Below, one piece after another: positions 7,179-15,000 of a stretch of 56,890 nt of DNA. The stretch spans positions 1 to 56,890 of the forward strand of contig JAEUVK010000026.1 in NCBI GenBank assembly GCA_016787135.1, given 5' to 3'. The position numbers and the translations under genes are program-made. The notes beneath the pieces were generated by a model that made no database searches, was not told the DNA's origin, and saw only the letters and a program-made list of their open reading frames with translations. Positions within the stretch are counted from its first letter, which is position 1. Each line of letters starts with the position of its first letter. The stretch comes from Chitinophagaceae bacterium. GTDB taxonomy: Bacteria; Bacteroidota; Bacteroidia; Chitinophagales; Chitinophagaceae.

Positions 7179-7580
7179 ATGAAAAAGATCATTCTATCGA
7201 TCATCAGTGTACTGACCCTTGGCAGTACACTAAGGGCCCAGGAAATAAAACCGGAACCGGGCAAACAATTCATGCAGATCACCACAGTAGAATCGGTAGT
7301 AGCCGGCGGACTGGGTCGTTCAAAAATGATAATTACCCATCCTGACGGATCACAGAAAGAATCCGATCTTAATAACCTGTTCAGTATGACCGGTATCAAT
7401 TTCAAGAACATTAAAGAAAATGAAGACAACCTGGTCAAAACGCTGAAAACCTATACGGACGATGGATGGAAGCTGGAACAAGTAACATCTCTTACCCTTA
7501 GCCAGAACGACAGCGGTGCAGGTGGGATATTCATGATGCGGTATTTGTTATCCCGGCCTGATCAGAAGAAAGGCTTTTAA
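7179..7580 (+). CDS. Small exported protein, DUF4177-like pattern
   Basis: 133 residues. A clear signal peptide is cleaved after about residue 20 (LGSTLRAQ). The mature part has a spaced pattern of a beta strand, LKTYTDDGWKLEQVTSLTL, and a terminal GIFMMRYLLSR. This resembles DUF4177-type small domains (leucine, glycine-tryptophan-glutamate-leucine, then a final strand with basic residues). Function unknown. It has its own promoter and a strong terminator downstream, so it is monocistronic. Confidence 0.7.
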   Translation: MKKIILSIISVLTLGSTLRAQEIKPEPGKQFMQITTVESVVAGGLGRSKMIITHPDGSQKESDLNNLFSMTGINFKNIKENEDNLVKTLKTYTDDGWKLEQVTSLTLSQNDSGAGGIFMMRYLLSRPDQKKGF

Positions 7581-7611
7581 TACAACAAACCATGATACTG
7601 AAAATTCTTTG

Positions 7612-7631
7612 ACCCGGCATGGCCGGGTTTT
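7612..7631 (+). terminator. Rho-independent terminator
   Basis: ACCCGGC (7612-7618), loop ATG, GCCGGGT (7622-7628), then TTT. It ends the gene at 7179-7580. Confidence 0.7.
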
Positions 7632-7762
7632 ACTTTGTATCATTCCCCTGCTTTTATTCAGGCAATACCTGCAGATAGTATAACTATTCTATTTATAAAT
7701 AAGCAAAGAATCCTAACTTTAAGTAATTCTGCGCCCTGGATTTTCTGCTTAAATGGAAAAAA

Positions 7763-8212
7763 ATGAAACAGGTACTGCTTATTATACTGGCCATAATTTC
7801 TTTTTTACCGGCTTGTAAGAACCCCAGACAAACCACTTCTATATCAAAAAAAGTAACCGCCAACCCTTCAGAACTGAACGGCGCCTGGCAACTTGACTAT
7901 ATCAGCGGTATTACAACCCCCTTCGAAGGGCTGTATCCCAATAAAAAACCACAGATCATATTTGATGTAGCCAATTCACGTATCAGCGGGAATACAGGGT
8001 GTAATAATTTTTCCGGGCCTGTAAGTATTGACGGCAGCAAAATCAGTTTCAGTCAACCTTTAACCTTAACGAAGATGTTTTGCCCGGGTGAAGGAGAAAC
8101 TGTTTTCCTGGAAACCCTGAAGAAAATAAACCTCTGGGCGGTCACTGATACATCCACACTTAATCTCATCATGGGAGATGTGGCAATGATGAGGTTCAGA
8201 AAGGTAAAATAA
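7763..8212 (+). CDS. META-domain (HslJ-like) lipoprotein
   Basis: 149 residues. A signal peptide ends in the lipobox LPAC (Cys18), so the protein is lipid-anchored. The META domain covers residues about 38-146, with LNGAWQLDYISG, the characteristic SGNTGCNNFSG and MFCPGEGETVFLETL. HslJ-type proteins are small envelope proteins linked to novobiocin and heat tolerance; the biochemical role is not known. The gene lies upstream of and co-directional with a YceI protein, but a 133-bp gap argues for separate transcription. Confidence 0.85.
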   Translation: MKQVLLIILAIISFLPACKNPRQTTSISKKVTANPSELNGAWQLDYISGITTPFEGLYPNKKPQIIFDVANSRISGNTGCNNFSGPVSIDGSKISFSQPLTLTKMFCPGEGETVFLETLKKINLWAVTDTSTLNLIMGDVAMMRFRKVK

Positions 8213-8345
8213 TCTGCAAGCAACGACAGACCTTCCCGGGCTCTCAATTTTCAAATAAGTTATCAAAATGAAAAAACTCATTGCCCTCTTGGGTAGATTG
8301 GGTTTTTAGTGTAATTTCGTTGTTTAAACATTAAATTTACTACAT

Positions 8346-8876
8346 ATGGCACAAACTACATGGAAAGTGGATCCCTCACACTCGGAGGTACAGTTCAAAG
8401 TGAAACACCTGATGATTACTACCGTAACCGGTCATTTCAGTAAATATGACCTGACCGTAACAACGGAGGAAGATGACTTCACTAAAGCTTCGATTGATTT
8501 TACTGCTGATATTAACTCAATTACTACCGGTAACGAGCAGAGAGATGGTCACCTGAAATCACCCGATTTCTTTGCTGCAGAACAATTCCCACAGCTGGAA
8601 TTTATTGGTAAAAAGCTGGAAAAATCAGGAAGCACATACAAACTGGAAGGTGATCTCACTATCAGGGATATTACCAAACCCATAACCTTGGATGTTGAAT
8701 TCGGAGGCATAGTAACCGATCCCTGGGGACAGGTCAAAGCAGGCTTTACACTGGAAGGCAAGATCAAAAGAAAAGAGTTCAAACTTGAATGGGACGCCGT
8801 AACAGAAGCTGGCCAGGTAGTAGTAAGCAACGACGTCCGGATATTATGCGAGATACAGCTTGTTAAACAGGCATAG
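8346..8876 (+). CDS. YceI-family lipid-binding protein
   Basis: 176 residues, complete domain. The start TTWKVDPSHSEVQFKVKHLMI and the later DFTADINSITTGNEQRDGHLKSPDFF are the YceI signature. It folds as an extended lipocalin-like barrel that binds isoprenoid chains. No signal peptide is present, so this copy should be cytoplasmic, unlike E. coli YceI. It is monocistronic, with a very strong hairpin terminator 37 bp after the stop. Confidence 0.9.
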   Translation: MAQTTWKVDPSHSEVQFKVKHLMITTVTGHFSKYDLTVTTEEDDFTKASIDFTADINSITTGNEQRDGHLKSPDFFAAEQFPQLEFIGKKLEKSGSTYKLEGDLTIRDITKPITLDVEFGGIVTDPWGQVKAGFTLEGKIKRKEFKLEWDAVTEAGQVVVSNDVRILCEIQLVKQA

Positions 8877-8912
8877 CAACGGGTTGAAATACAAAAAGTA
8901 AAAAGATGATAA

Positions 8913-8944
8913 AGAACAGTGCTGTCTGCACTGTTCTTTTTTTT
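8913..8944 (+). terminator. Rho-independent terminator
   Basis: AGAACAGTGC (8913-8922), five-base loop, GCACTGTTCT (8928-8937), then a T tract. It ends the yceI gene. Confidence 0.85.
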
Positions 8945-9113
8945 GTCCTTGTAGTATTTTCTCTACACACTCATCGTATAAAGGCGACCCTTAAATGAAG
9001 CAGGCTCCTATTTGTTCTGAAAACCGGCTATAGTTCCTTTGTCCTGTCTTTAGGCAGGCATTACCGGCCACTATCCATTCCTTTGAAAACCGTTGTCTTG
9101 CCTGACCGTATCA

Positions 9114-9581
9114 ATGAATTATCGTTTACCTCTAAAATCTCGTATGAAAGCGCAAATACTCTATCCTGAGATACTGGAAAAAGAAACTGACAAAAGCCTT
9201 ACTTCGCTTATCAATACACTTTCATGCAGGTTCGAGTTACCTTCCCTTCATGTCCGCAGCCTGGTCATTAACGACATCCAGGATAACATTTTTATTGATG
9301 CCGATGAAGAGCTGCTTTCAGCTGTTTTATCCGGCATCCTGGCAAAGGTGATCAGGAATACGGAAAACGGCAGTATCCGTATCACAGCAAAAAAATATAA
9401 CAACGTAATACTCCTTCACATTAAGAATGACGGGGTTTTACATTACGATTCTATAGTTCATAGCTTGCCTGTATTACAGGCACAGGCAGAAAAACTGGGA
9501 GGCTTTATAGGTTTCACCAGCTTCAGGAACAGAATATCAACCATTGCTTTTAGTTTCACGAACGGAAGAAACATCTCGTAA
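9114..9581 (+). CDS. Stand-alone HATPase-like protein (degenerate kinase ATPase fold)
   Basis: 155 residues from ATG 9114; Met11 at 9144 is an alternative. The body from about residue 60 follows the order of a histidine-kinase ATPase domain: an acidic DADEELLSAVLSGILAKVIRNT in the place of the N-box, LHIKNDG in the place of the G1 DxGxG, and AEKLGGFIGF in the place of G2. The N-box lacks the usual Asn-Ala-xx-Lys/His and G1 lacks the second Gly, so ATP binding is doubtful. No dimerisation histidine is present. It may be an accessory or inhibitor of a kinase, or a decayed sensor fragment. Confidence 0.6.
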   Translation: MNYRLPLKSRMKAQILYPEILEKETDKSLTSLINTLSCRFELPSLHVRSLVINDIQDNIFIDADEELLSAVLSGILAKVIRNTENGSIRITAKKYNNVILLHIKNDGVLHYDSIVHSLPVLQAQAEKLGGFIGFTSFRNRISTIAFSFTNGRNIS

Positions 9582-9634
9582 GAAAAGCCACATATTCCTT
9601 TTTATGCAGCTTAGTTACGGGACAGGCCAACTGT

Positions 9635-10636
9635 TTAGTCATCCGGTTTACGGACAATCATTTTATAACGAAGCACTACGTATCCGTTACAAATCACATA
9701 AAGCCACTCTCCTGTTTCAGGTGTCACCTTGTATGTAAAGGCCTTTCTTCTCCCGCCGATGATCACCGGGTCGTTATCATTTCCTATGGAATCTTCCGGT
9801 TGATCCCCGGATACAACTTCCAGTAACCCCTGCATTACCGAAGAATTTACTTCAAACCGGATGCTGTCTCCTACAGCAGCTTCAATGATACCCCGTGCCG
9901 GGTAGAAAGAATGTATCCCTGTTTTTATAAAACCCTTATACCGGAAAGGTGAATAATTAAATTCAGAAAGTGAAGGCGGTTCTTTCAATAATGTCCACCT
10001 GATATCTTCAGGATAATGATCAAGTATGAATTGACCAGGAGATGTCAGAAAATACCGGGCATCATACAGGCGGATATACTCGTCGCCCCGCATATTTGTG
10101 TGGCCGCTGGCCCATGTTGCATCCAGCAGGAACCAGGCGCTATCAATATATACCGCATTCCATGTATGGTTGGAACCGAAACTTGAACGCCGCCTGTCCC
10201 AACCGGTTCGTGCATAGCCGGTAATTACTTCACTTGGGATACCCGCATGATCGCATAATGTTTTAAAAAGCCGGGCATACCCATCGCAAACTGCCATTTT
10301 TCGCCGTAGAACTGTTTCAGCAACACGCAGGTTAAGTGGTTTAAGAACAGTTCCTGTATCATCATCAGGCTCCTCAAAAATGGCAGGCATACTTTTGTTT
10401 TTTCCTGCAGCCCTTACGTTATAAGAAATATTATCAGTGATCCAGCGGAATATGGACGTCACTTTCTGCATATTGGTCTGGTAGGGTGCTGTTATTTCTC
10501 TTACCAGCAATGCAGGTGCAGATGCGTCATATGCCTTAACCTCCCGGTCAATATAAGCTGATGGGATATTACCCTTTTGGCCAAAGCCCGGATAACCCAG
10601 CACTGTAATCAGCAGCAGGTTGTAAATCGCTTTCAT
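9635..10636 (-). CDS. Exported transglutaminase-like (cysteine protease fold) protein
   Basis: 333 residues from ATG 10636, giving a signal peptide (IYNLLLITVLGYPGFGQ); the ATG at 10657 only adds seven residues before it. The transglutaminase core has Cys117 in AVCDGYARLFKTLC, His157 in NHTWNAV and Asp172 in LLDATW, the complete catalytic triad. The region after residue 200 looks like beta-sandwich material. Family members act as periplasmic peptidases or crosslinkers; the substrate is unknown. It is convergent with the HATPase-like gene and divergent from the SET gene. Confidence 0.85.
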   Translation of the reverse strand: MKAIYNLLLITVLGYPGFGQKGNIPSAYIDREVKAYDASAPALLVREITAPYQTNMQKVTSIFRWITDNISYNVRAAGKNKSMPAIFEEPDDDTGTVLKPLNLRVAETVLRRKMAVCDGYARLFKTLCDHAGIPSEVITGYARTGWDRRRSSFGSNHTWNAVYIDSAWFLLDATWASGHTNMRGDEYIRLYDARYFLTSPGQFILDHYPEDIRWTLLKEPPSLSEFNYSPFRYKGFIKTGIHSFYPARGIIEAAVGDSIRFEVNSSVMQGLLEVVSGDQPEDSIGNDNDPVIIGGRRKAFTYKVTPETGEWLYVICNGYVVLRYKMIVRKPDD

Positions 10637-10720
10637 ATTATATCTGTCCGGCAACAACCGTTCTAATTTCCGAAATTATCAGACATCAGACAATACCATC
10701 CATCATGATTTTTAATACCC

Positions 10721-10728
10721 TATATTTG
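10721..10728 (+). promoter_or_regulatory. Promoter -7 element
   Basis: Perfect TATATTTG (consensus TAnnTTTG), 23 bp before the ATG of the SET gene. No clear TTTG at -33. Confidence 0.5.
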
Positions 10729-10751
10729 AGGCAAAGCAATATAAAGTCAGG

Positions 10752-11171
10752 ATGACAAAAGATCAAATACTTGATGAGCTTTCCAGCCATACCTACGCGA
10801 TGCTTAAGCCATCGCCCGTTCATGGTATCGGCGTATTTGCGATCAGGGATATACCCAAGGGCTGCCATGATATATTTTCCAAAGGCCATGGCAAATGGAT
10901 AAAAGTGCCGATCGCAGAAGTAGAAAGACTTCCCCGGCATTCCAAAGACCTGGTAGAGACATATTGCGTCTTTGATGAAGAAAATTATTTTGTACCGGAT
11001 TATGGGTTTAAAGTAATGGACATGGTCAATTACCTCAATCATTCCTCTAAGCCTAATATAATTTCGATAAATGACGGGGAAGATTTTGAAGCGTTGTCAG
11101 ATATCCCTGCCGGCTCTGAGTTACTGATCAATTACGGGCATATTGTAGAGAATATCGAAAAGTATGATTAA
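10752..11171 (+). CDS. SET-domain protein (putative lysine methyltransferase)
   Basis: 139 residues, essentially one SET domain. The pattern HGIGVFAIRDIPKG (residues about 24-37) is the SET N-part that binds S-adenosylmethionine. VNYLNHSSKPNI (about 96-107) is the NHS pseudoknot motif, and ELLINYGH (about 122-129) the final Tyr motif. No pre-SET or post-SET cysteines occur. Bacterial SET proteins of this size can methylate lysines on cellular proteins; the target here is unknown. Solitary, with a -7 element at 10721. Confidence 0.85.
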   Translation: MTKDQILDELSSHTYAMLKPSPVHGIGVFAIRDIPKGCHDIFSKGHGKWIKVPIAEVERLPRHSKDLVETYCVFDEENYFVPDYGFKVMDMVNYLNHSSKPNIISINDGEDFEALSDIPAGSELLINYGHIVENIEKYD

Positions 11172-11517
11172 TGAATCCCGGTCTATCTGATCAGTATCTT
11201 CCCGCAACTGCTCCGGGTGATCATACTAAATGGAAGACGGTACAGGAAACTCAGGAAGCGGCCATGCATTTCTTCAGCACAATCGCAATTAACCTTGAGT
11301 TGATAAATGAAATCCATTTTGGATATCCATTTTTCTTCTGCAAGAAAAGAACCATAGAGTGACAGATCGGGTGACATAGTGTATTGGATTTGTTAACGAA
11401 ACAGTGCTTTTAAAGCACCTGCCCGAAAGCTATAAACTGCTTCCTGATTTCCAAAGCGGGGAATTCACAATCTACCCACACTAAGAAGTTGTTCATATGT
11501 ATAAACAACAGGTAGTA
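11172..11517. other. Intergenic region between convergent genes
   Basis: No gene I can support. Weak open frames exist on both strands (11171-11362 forward, 11183-11377 reverse) without a recognisable product. A perfect palindrome GTGCTTT-T-AAAGCAC lies at 11404-11418, without a T tract. The region separates the SET gene from the end of the two-component operon. Confidence 0.45.
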
Positions 11518-12246
11518 TTACCGTTTCAGGAATTTACCTTTCAGCAACTTCTCCATCACTTCGTCTTTCAGGTTGCGGCTAACAGGCACATGATACTGAC
11601 CAATGCGGATATCATTGGCCTCGATACTATCGATCTTTGCGGCCGCGATGATATAGGACTTATGAGTTTTGATGAATTTGTCTGAAGGAAGGTAGCCCTC
11701 CACCGACTTAAAAGTAAGGTAAGTGATATACTTTTTGTCGCCTGTGTGGATCACCACGTAATTCTGCAAGGCCTCTACAAAAAAAATATCCTCATACATT
11801 ATCTTCACCAGTTTATTATCCGCCTTAATAAAGAAGTATTCCGGCTCATCCGGTTTTGAAGCCAATTCAGCAATATTCTTCTGCCTGACCTCATAAAACT
11901 CTTTGGCCCGCATGGCAGCTTTCAGAAACCGGTCGAACGATATGGGTTTTACGAGATAATCCAGTGCATTTAGTTCAAACCCTTCTACTGCATATTGGGG
12001 AAATGCCGTTGTAAAAATCACAGGAGGCGGATGCTGAAGGGTTTTAAAAAAGTCCAGCCCTGTTATTTTAGGCATCTGAATATCGAGGAAAAGTAAATGT
12101 ACTTCTTTGTTCACCAGAGACTCCATTGCTTTGACGGGGTTATCGAATTCACCTGTCAGATACAAAAAGTCAACATCCGCAATATATTCCCTCAGGCCTT
12201 TCCTGGCCAATGGCTCATCGTCAATTATTACACAGTTGATCTTCAT
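11518..12246 (-). CDS. LytTR-family response regulator
   Basis: 242 residues. An N-terminal receiver domain has the acidic pair IIDDEP (Asp9, Asp10), the phospho-acceptor Asp55 in LLFLDIQMPK, and the conserved Lys in YLVKPI. The C-terminal LytTR DNA-binding domain spans about residues 135-240 (FFIKADNKLVKI, FVEALQNYVVIHT, KSYIIAAAKID). It is the output partner of the LytS-like kinase encoded upstream in the same operon; the DinB-fold gene between them ends 3 bp before this start. Confidence 0.93.
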   Translation of the reverse strand: MKINCVIIDDEPLARKGLREYIADVDFLYLTGEFDNPVKAMESLVNKEVHLLFLDIQMPKITGLDFFKTLQHPPPVIFTTAFPQYAVEGFELNALDYLVKPISFDRFLKAAMRAKEFYEVRQKNIAELASKPDEPEYFFIKADNKLVKIMYEDIFFVEALQNYVVIHTGDKKYITYLTFKSVEGYLPSDKFIKTHKSYIIAAAKIDSIEANDIRIGQYHVPVSRNLKDEVMEKLLKGKFLKR

Positions 12247-12249
12247 TGC

Positions 12250-13092
12250 TTATGCCATTACAGAGATCATGTCCAAAACTTTTTCTCCCAATTGCTGATC
12301 TCCTTTTATTTCGTAGCTGTCTGTAATGTCCTGTTTTCTCACACTTTTGGAAAAGAGCTTCCAGGCTACATTCCCATCTATGATCGTCTCGGACAATATA
12401 TTTTCAAACCCGTTCTTTCCATCCTTATTTTGCCGAAGGACCCATTTCCCATTTTCATTTTCCATCAACCACTCTCCTCCCCCGTGTCCTGTTATCGTTG
12501 TCTTTAAAACAGCCCCCTCTTTTCCTGACCCGTTTGCGGCAACCGGCCAGGCTTTCATAAAAATATCAAGAAAAGGATAATAAAGCTGATGTGTCATAAT
12601 ATCCTTATTCCCCAATGCATCCCTGATCTGCTGCTGATGAAGCCACCTTTCTGTATATTCCCTGGCAATATCAAACCAGTTATACGACCTGTTCTCCCCT
12701 GCCCAGCTTACAGGATAAGCAGATTCAGCAAAAGGGTCAAGGTTTCGGAATATTTTATATACTTCCTCGTTGGTTGCCTCCAGCAATTCAATGATGATCT
12801 GCGGACTTAATCGCTTTGCTGATCTTACCCATTCAGCATTCAGTCCATTCAAGTACTGAACAAGATCATCATAAGAGTTAATAGGATCAGCTACCGAAAC
12901 AGTCCACCCGTCCCTGTGAACAGCGATACGACGATAGTTACCATCCAGCAAGTGAGCTGCCACATCTTTTACCTTCCATTCCCGGGCTACGGTTTGTACA
13001 TGCCAGTCTTTAGCCGGTAAATCTTTCAAAAAGGATACGAGTTGACCATTCAGCACAGGGAATAAAGGCACTATGTCTATTGGTGGTTTCAT
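12250..13092 (-). CDS. DinB/MDMPI-fold protein (maleylpyruvate-isomerase N-terminal type)
   Basis: 280 residues. The N-terminal four-helix bundle has the metal triad of the MDMPI/DinB superfamily: His47 in VAAHLLD and Glu148 plus His152 in YTERWLHQQ. Named members use mycothiol, which Bacteroidetes do not make, so the thiol or substrate must be another one. The C-terminal part (about residues 190-280) looks like the SCP2-like extension of that family. It lies between a sensor kinase (4 bp upstream) and its response regulator (3 bp downstream), so it is co-expressed with the signalling pair. Confidence 0.8.
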   Translation of the reverse strand: MKPPIDIVPLFPVLNGQLVSFLKDLPAKDWHVQTVAREWKVKDVAAHLLDGNYRRIAVHRDGWTVSVADPINSYDDLVQYLNGLNAEWVRSAKRLSPQIIIELLEATNEEVYKIFRNLDPFAESAYPVSWAGENRSYNWFDIAREYTERWLHQQQIRDALGNKDIMTHQLYYPFLDIFMKAWPVAANGSGKEGAVLKTTITGHGGGEWLMENENGKWVLRQNKDGKNGFENILSETIIDGNVAWKLFSKSVRKQDITDSYEIKGDQQLGEKVLDMISVMA

Positions 13093-13096
13093 CTGT

Positions 13097-14128
13097 TTAT
13101 TGATCTGTTCTTAATTTTAAATTTACCCAATAACTATCTTCCAAGTCTTTTATTTCCAATTCATGTTTTCCCGGGTATAAAAGCTCCAGTCTTCTCTTTA
13201 CATTATTCAATCCGATCCCGCCATGCTTTTCAGTAGTTCTTTCGGCTTCTTTTGAATTCCCGATAGAAAAATTGAAATGCCCGTTATGCCGTGACATGGC
13301 TAATTTGACAAAATTCGTTTCATTTGTTCTGTGAGAAATGTGCTTGAAAGCATTTTCAACAAAAGGTATCAGCAGCAAAGGTTCTATTGAAAACCCTTTT
13401 ACATCTCCTGTGCAATTAAACTCTACTGAATAATTATCATCCTTCCGGAGTTTCTGCAGGTCAACATAATCTCTCAGATAAGTAATTTCCTTTTCGATGG
13501 GGATCTTTGCACCATTCATTTCGTACAACTGGTAACGCAGCATATCGGAAAACTTATGCAATGCTTGTCTTGCCTCGTGGTTCTCTTTGCTGATCAGGAA
13601 ATAAACAGCATTAAGTGAGTTAAATAAAAAATGCGGGTTGATCTGCGATTTCAAAAAACTCAATTCTGCCTCTGCCTTTTCCTTAGCCATTTCGCTAAGA
13701 TGCTGTTGTGTTCTGATATAATCGATCACCAGCTTCACCGCTACCCCTGCTGTAACGAGAAAAAAATGAGGGATCAGGTTATCATACACCCTGGTCTTAA
13801 AATTGGCTGACGTAATGCTAAACAATGCCGGATTCCCGAGAATACTGCCAATGATCTGCATCTTGCCGTAACTGCTCAGCAATATCATAGCAAGGTAACC
13901 AAGACCAAACCATACATATTTCTTTTTATAGAGCAAGGCGGGCACCAGCAGGTAATTGGCCAGGTATATCATCAGTGCAAGGTCACCCACTTTCAACAAT
14001 GTGACCTTAAAAGCCTTTTCCCGGGTCGAATAGTCCTGGTAACGGAGATAATACCACAGACCAAATACCAGCATCCATATCAAAACGTGGTGCAGCTTAT
14101 ACCGGAAAAAGAATGACTGTTTTCTCAT
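13097..14128 (-). CDS. LytS-like sensor histidine kinase
   Basis: 343 residues. The N-terminal 135 residues have about four membrane segments (about 14-28, 48-66, 72-92 and 118-136) and no extra sensor domain. A short coiled coil (KEKAEAELSFLKSQ) leads into the His_kinase domain with phospho-accepting His166 in INPHFLFNSLN. The ATPase part has PFVENAFKH as N-box and KHGGIGLNNVKRRL as G2. It should pass phosphate to the LytTR regulator encoded two genes downstream. Confidence 0.92.
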   Translation of the reverse strand: MRKQSFFFRYKLHHVLIWMLVFGLWYYLRYQDYSTREKAFKVTLLKVGDLALMIYLANYLLVPALLYKKKYVWFGLGYLAMILLSSYGKMQIIGSILGNPALFSITSANFKTRVYDNLIPHFFLVTAGVAVKLVIDYIRTQQHLSEMAKEKAEAELSFLKSQINPHFLFNSLNAVYFLISKENHEARQALHKFSDMLRYQLYEMNGAKIPIEKEITYLRDYVDLQKLRKDDNYSVEFNCTGDVKGFSIEPLLLIPFVENAFKHISHRTNETNFVKLAMSRHNGHFNFSIGNSKEAERTTEKHGGIGLNNVKRRLELLYPGKHELEIKDLEDSYWVNLKLRTDQ

Positions 14129-14298
14129 AGCTCAAAATAAAAGTACAAATTACCAATGGTAAAAGAGTTTATACCAATGGCTATTTTGCCTTGACCATCT
14201 GTCAGAAAGCTATTTGTCAAGCAGGAACGACCGCCTGTCAAAATCATTTGCGATTCGGTTCAGAAGGGTACAATTTTGACCTGTAAAATACAAATGCC

Positions 14299-14967
14299 AT
14301 GCAACGTCCGATCATTCTGCTTCTTGTAACCGCTATGTTCAGTCAGAGCGGTTGTTCACAAAACAATTCCCCTCATTCAAAAGTTAACATAGCTAATCCT
14401 GCAGACCTGATAGTAGGCGGCCCCTGTGAAGGTTGTGAAGCCATTTACGAATGTCCTGTTCCGTTCGATCAATTAAATGAAACAGACACTTTACCTGGAT
14501 TCAATGAAAATGGACCTAAGATAGCAATTAGTGGAGTGATCTATCAACCGGACGGGAAGACGCCGGCCCCTGGGGTCATATTGTATGTTTACCATACCGA
14601 CCAGAAAGGTATCTACGCAACAAAAGGCGATGAAAAAGGAAGGGCAAAACGGCATGGTTATATTCGTGGCTGGGTAAAGACCAATGAGAAGGGTGAGTAT
14701 AGGTTTTATACATTGGTTCCTGCTTCTTACCCTAACAGCAATAACCCGAAACATATTCATCCTACGATCAAAGAACCAGGGAAAAGCGAATATTGGATAG
14801 ATGAATTCGTTTTTGATGATGACCCGCTATTATCCTTCAAAGAAAGAAACAGACTGAATCCAAGAGGAGGTAACGGTGTATTAAGGACGGACAAAAAAGG
14901 GGATATCCTTTACGCTATCCGCAATATCGTTCTTGGGCTCAACGTCACAGACTACCCAAAACAATGA
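14299..14967 (+). CDS. Lipoprotein with intradiol ring-cleavage dioxygenase fold
   Basis: 222 residues. The signal peptide ends in SGCSQ (Cys19), so it should be lipid-anchored in the envelope. The domain (about residues 70-215) matches protocatechuate 3,4-dioxygenase-like proteins: GVILYVYHTDQKGIY, GWVKTNEKGEYRFYTLVPASYP and KHIHPTI. The Tyr in PASYP and the two His of HIH are metal ligands in that family; a second Tyr ligand is less obvious. An N-terminal CEGCEAIYEC cluster is distinctive. Exported members are widespread, but their substrate is poorly known. It lies 33 bp upstream of the S9 peptidase and may be co-transcribed. Confidence 0.83.
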   Translation: MQRPIILLLVTAMFSQSGCSQNNSPHSKVNIANPADLIVGGPCEGCEAIYECPVPFDQLNETDTLPGFNENGPKIAISGVIYQPDGKTPAPGVILYVYHTDQKGIYATKGDEKGRAKRHGYIRGWVKTNEKGEYRFYTLVPASYPNSNNPKHIHPTIKEPGKSEYWIDEFVFDDDPLLSFKERNRLNPRGGNGVLRTDKKGDILYAIRNIVLGLNVTDYPKQ

Positions 14968-15000
14968 GATAATGATGTAAATTAGCCGGATACAAAACTC

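Noticed and set aside
11171..11377. Short open frames on both strands after the SET gene
   Set aside because: Neither has a convincing start or family likeness. A small coupled peptide at 11171 cannot be excluded, but nothing supports it.
11404..11418. Palindrome GTGCTTT-T-AAAGCAC as terminator of the two-component operon
   Set aside because: It is more than 90 bp from the stop of the regulator gene and has no T tract on either strand.
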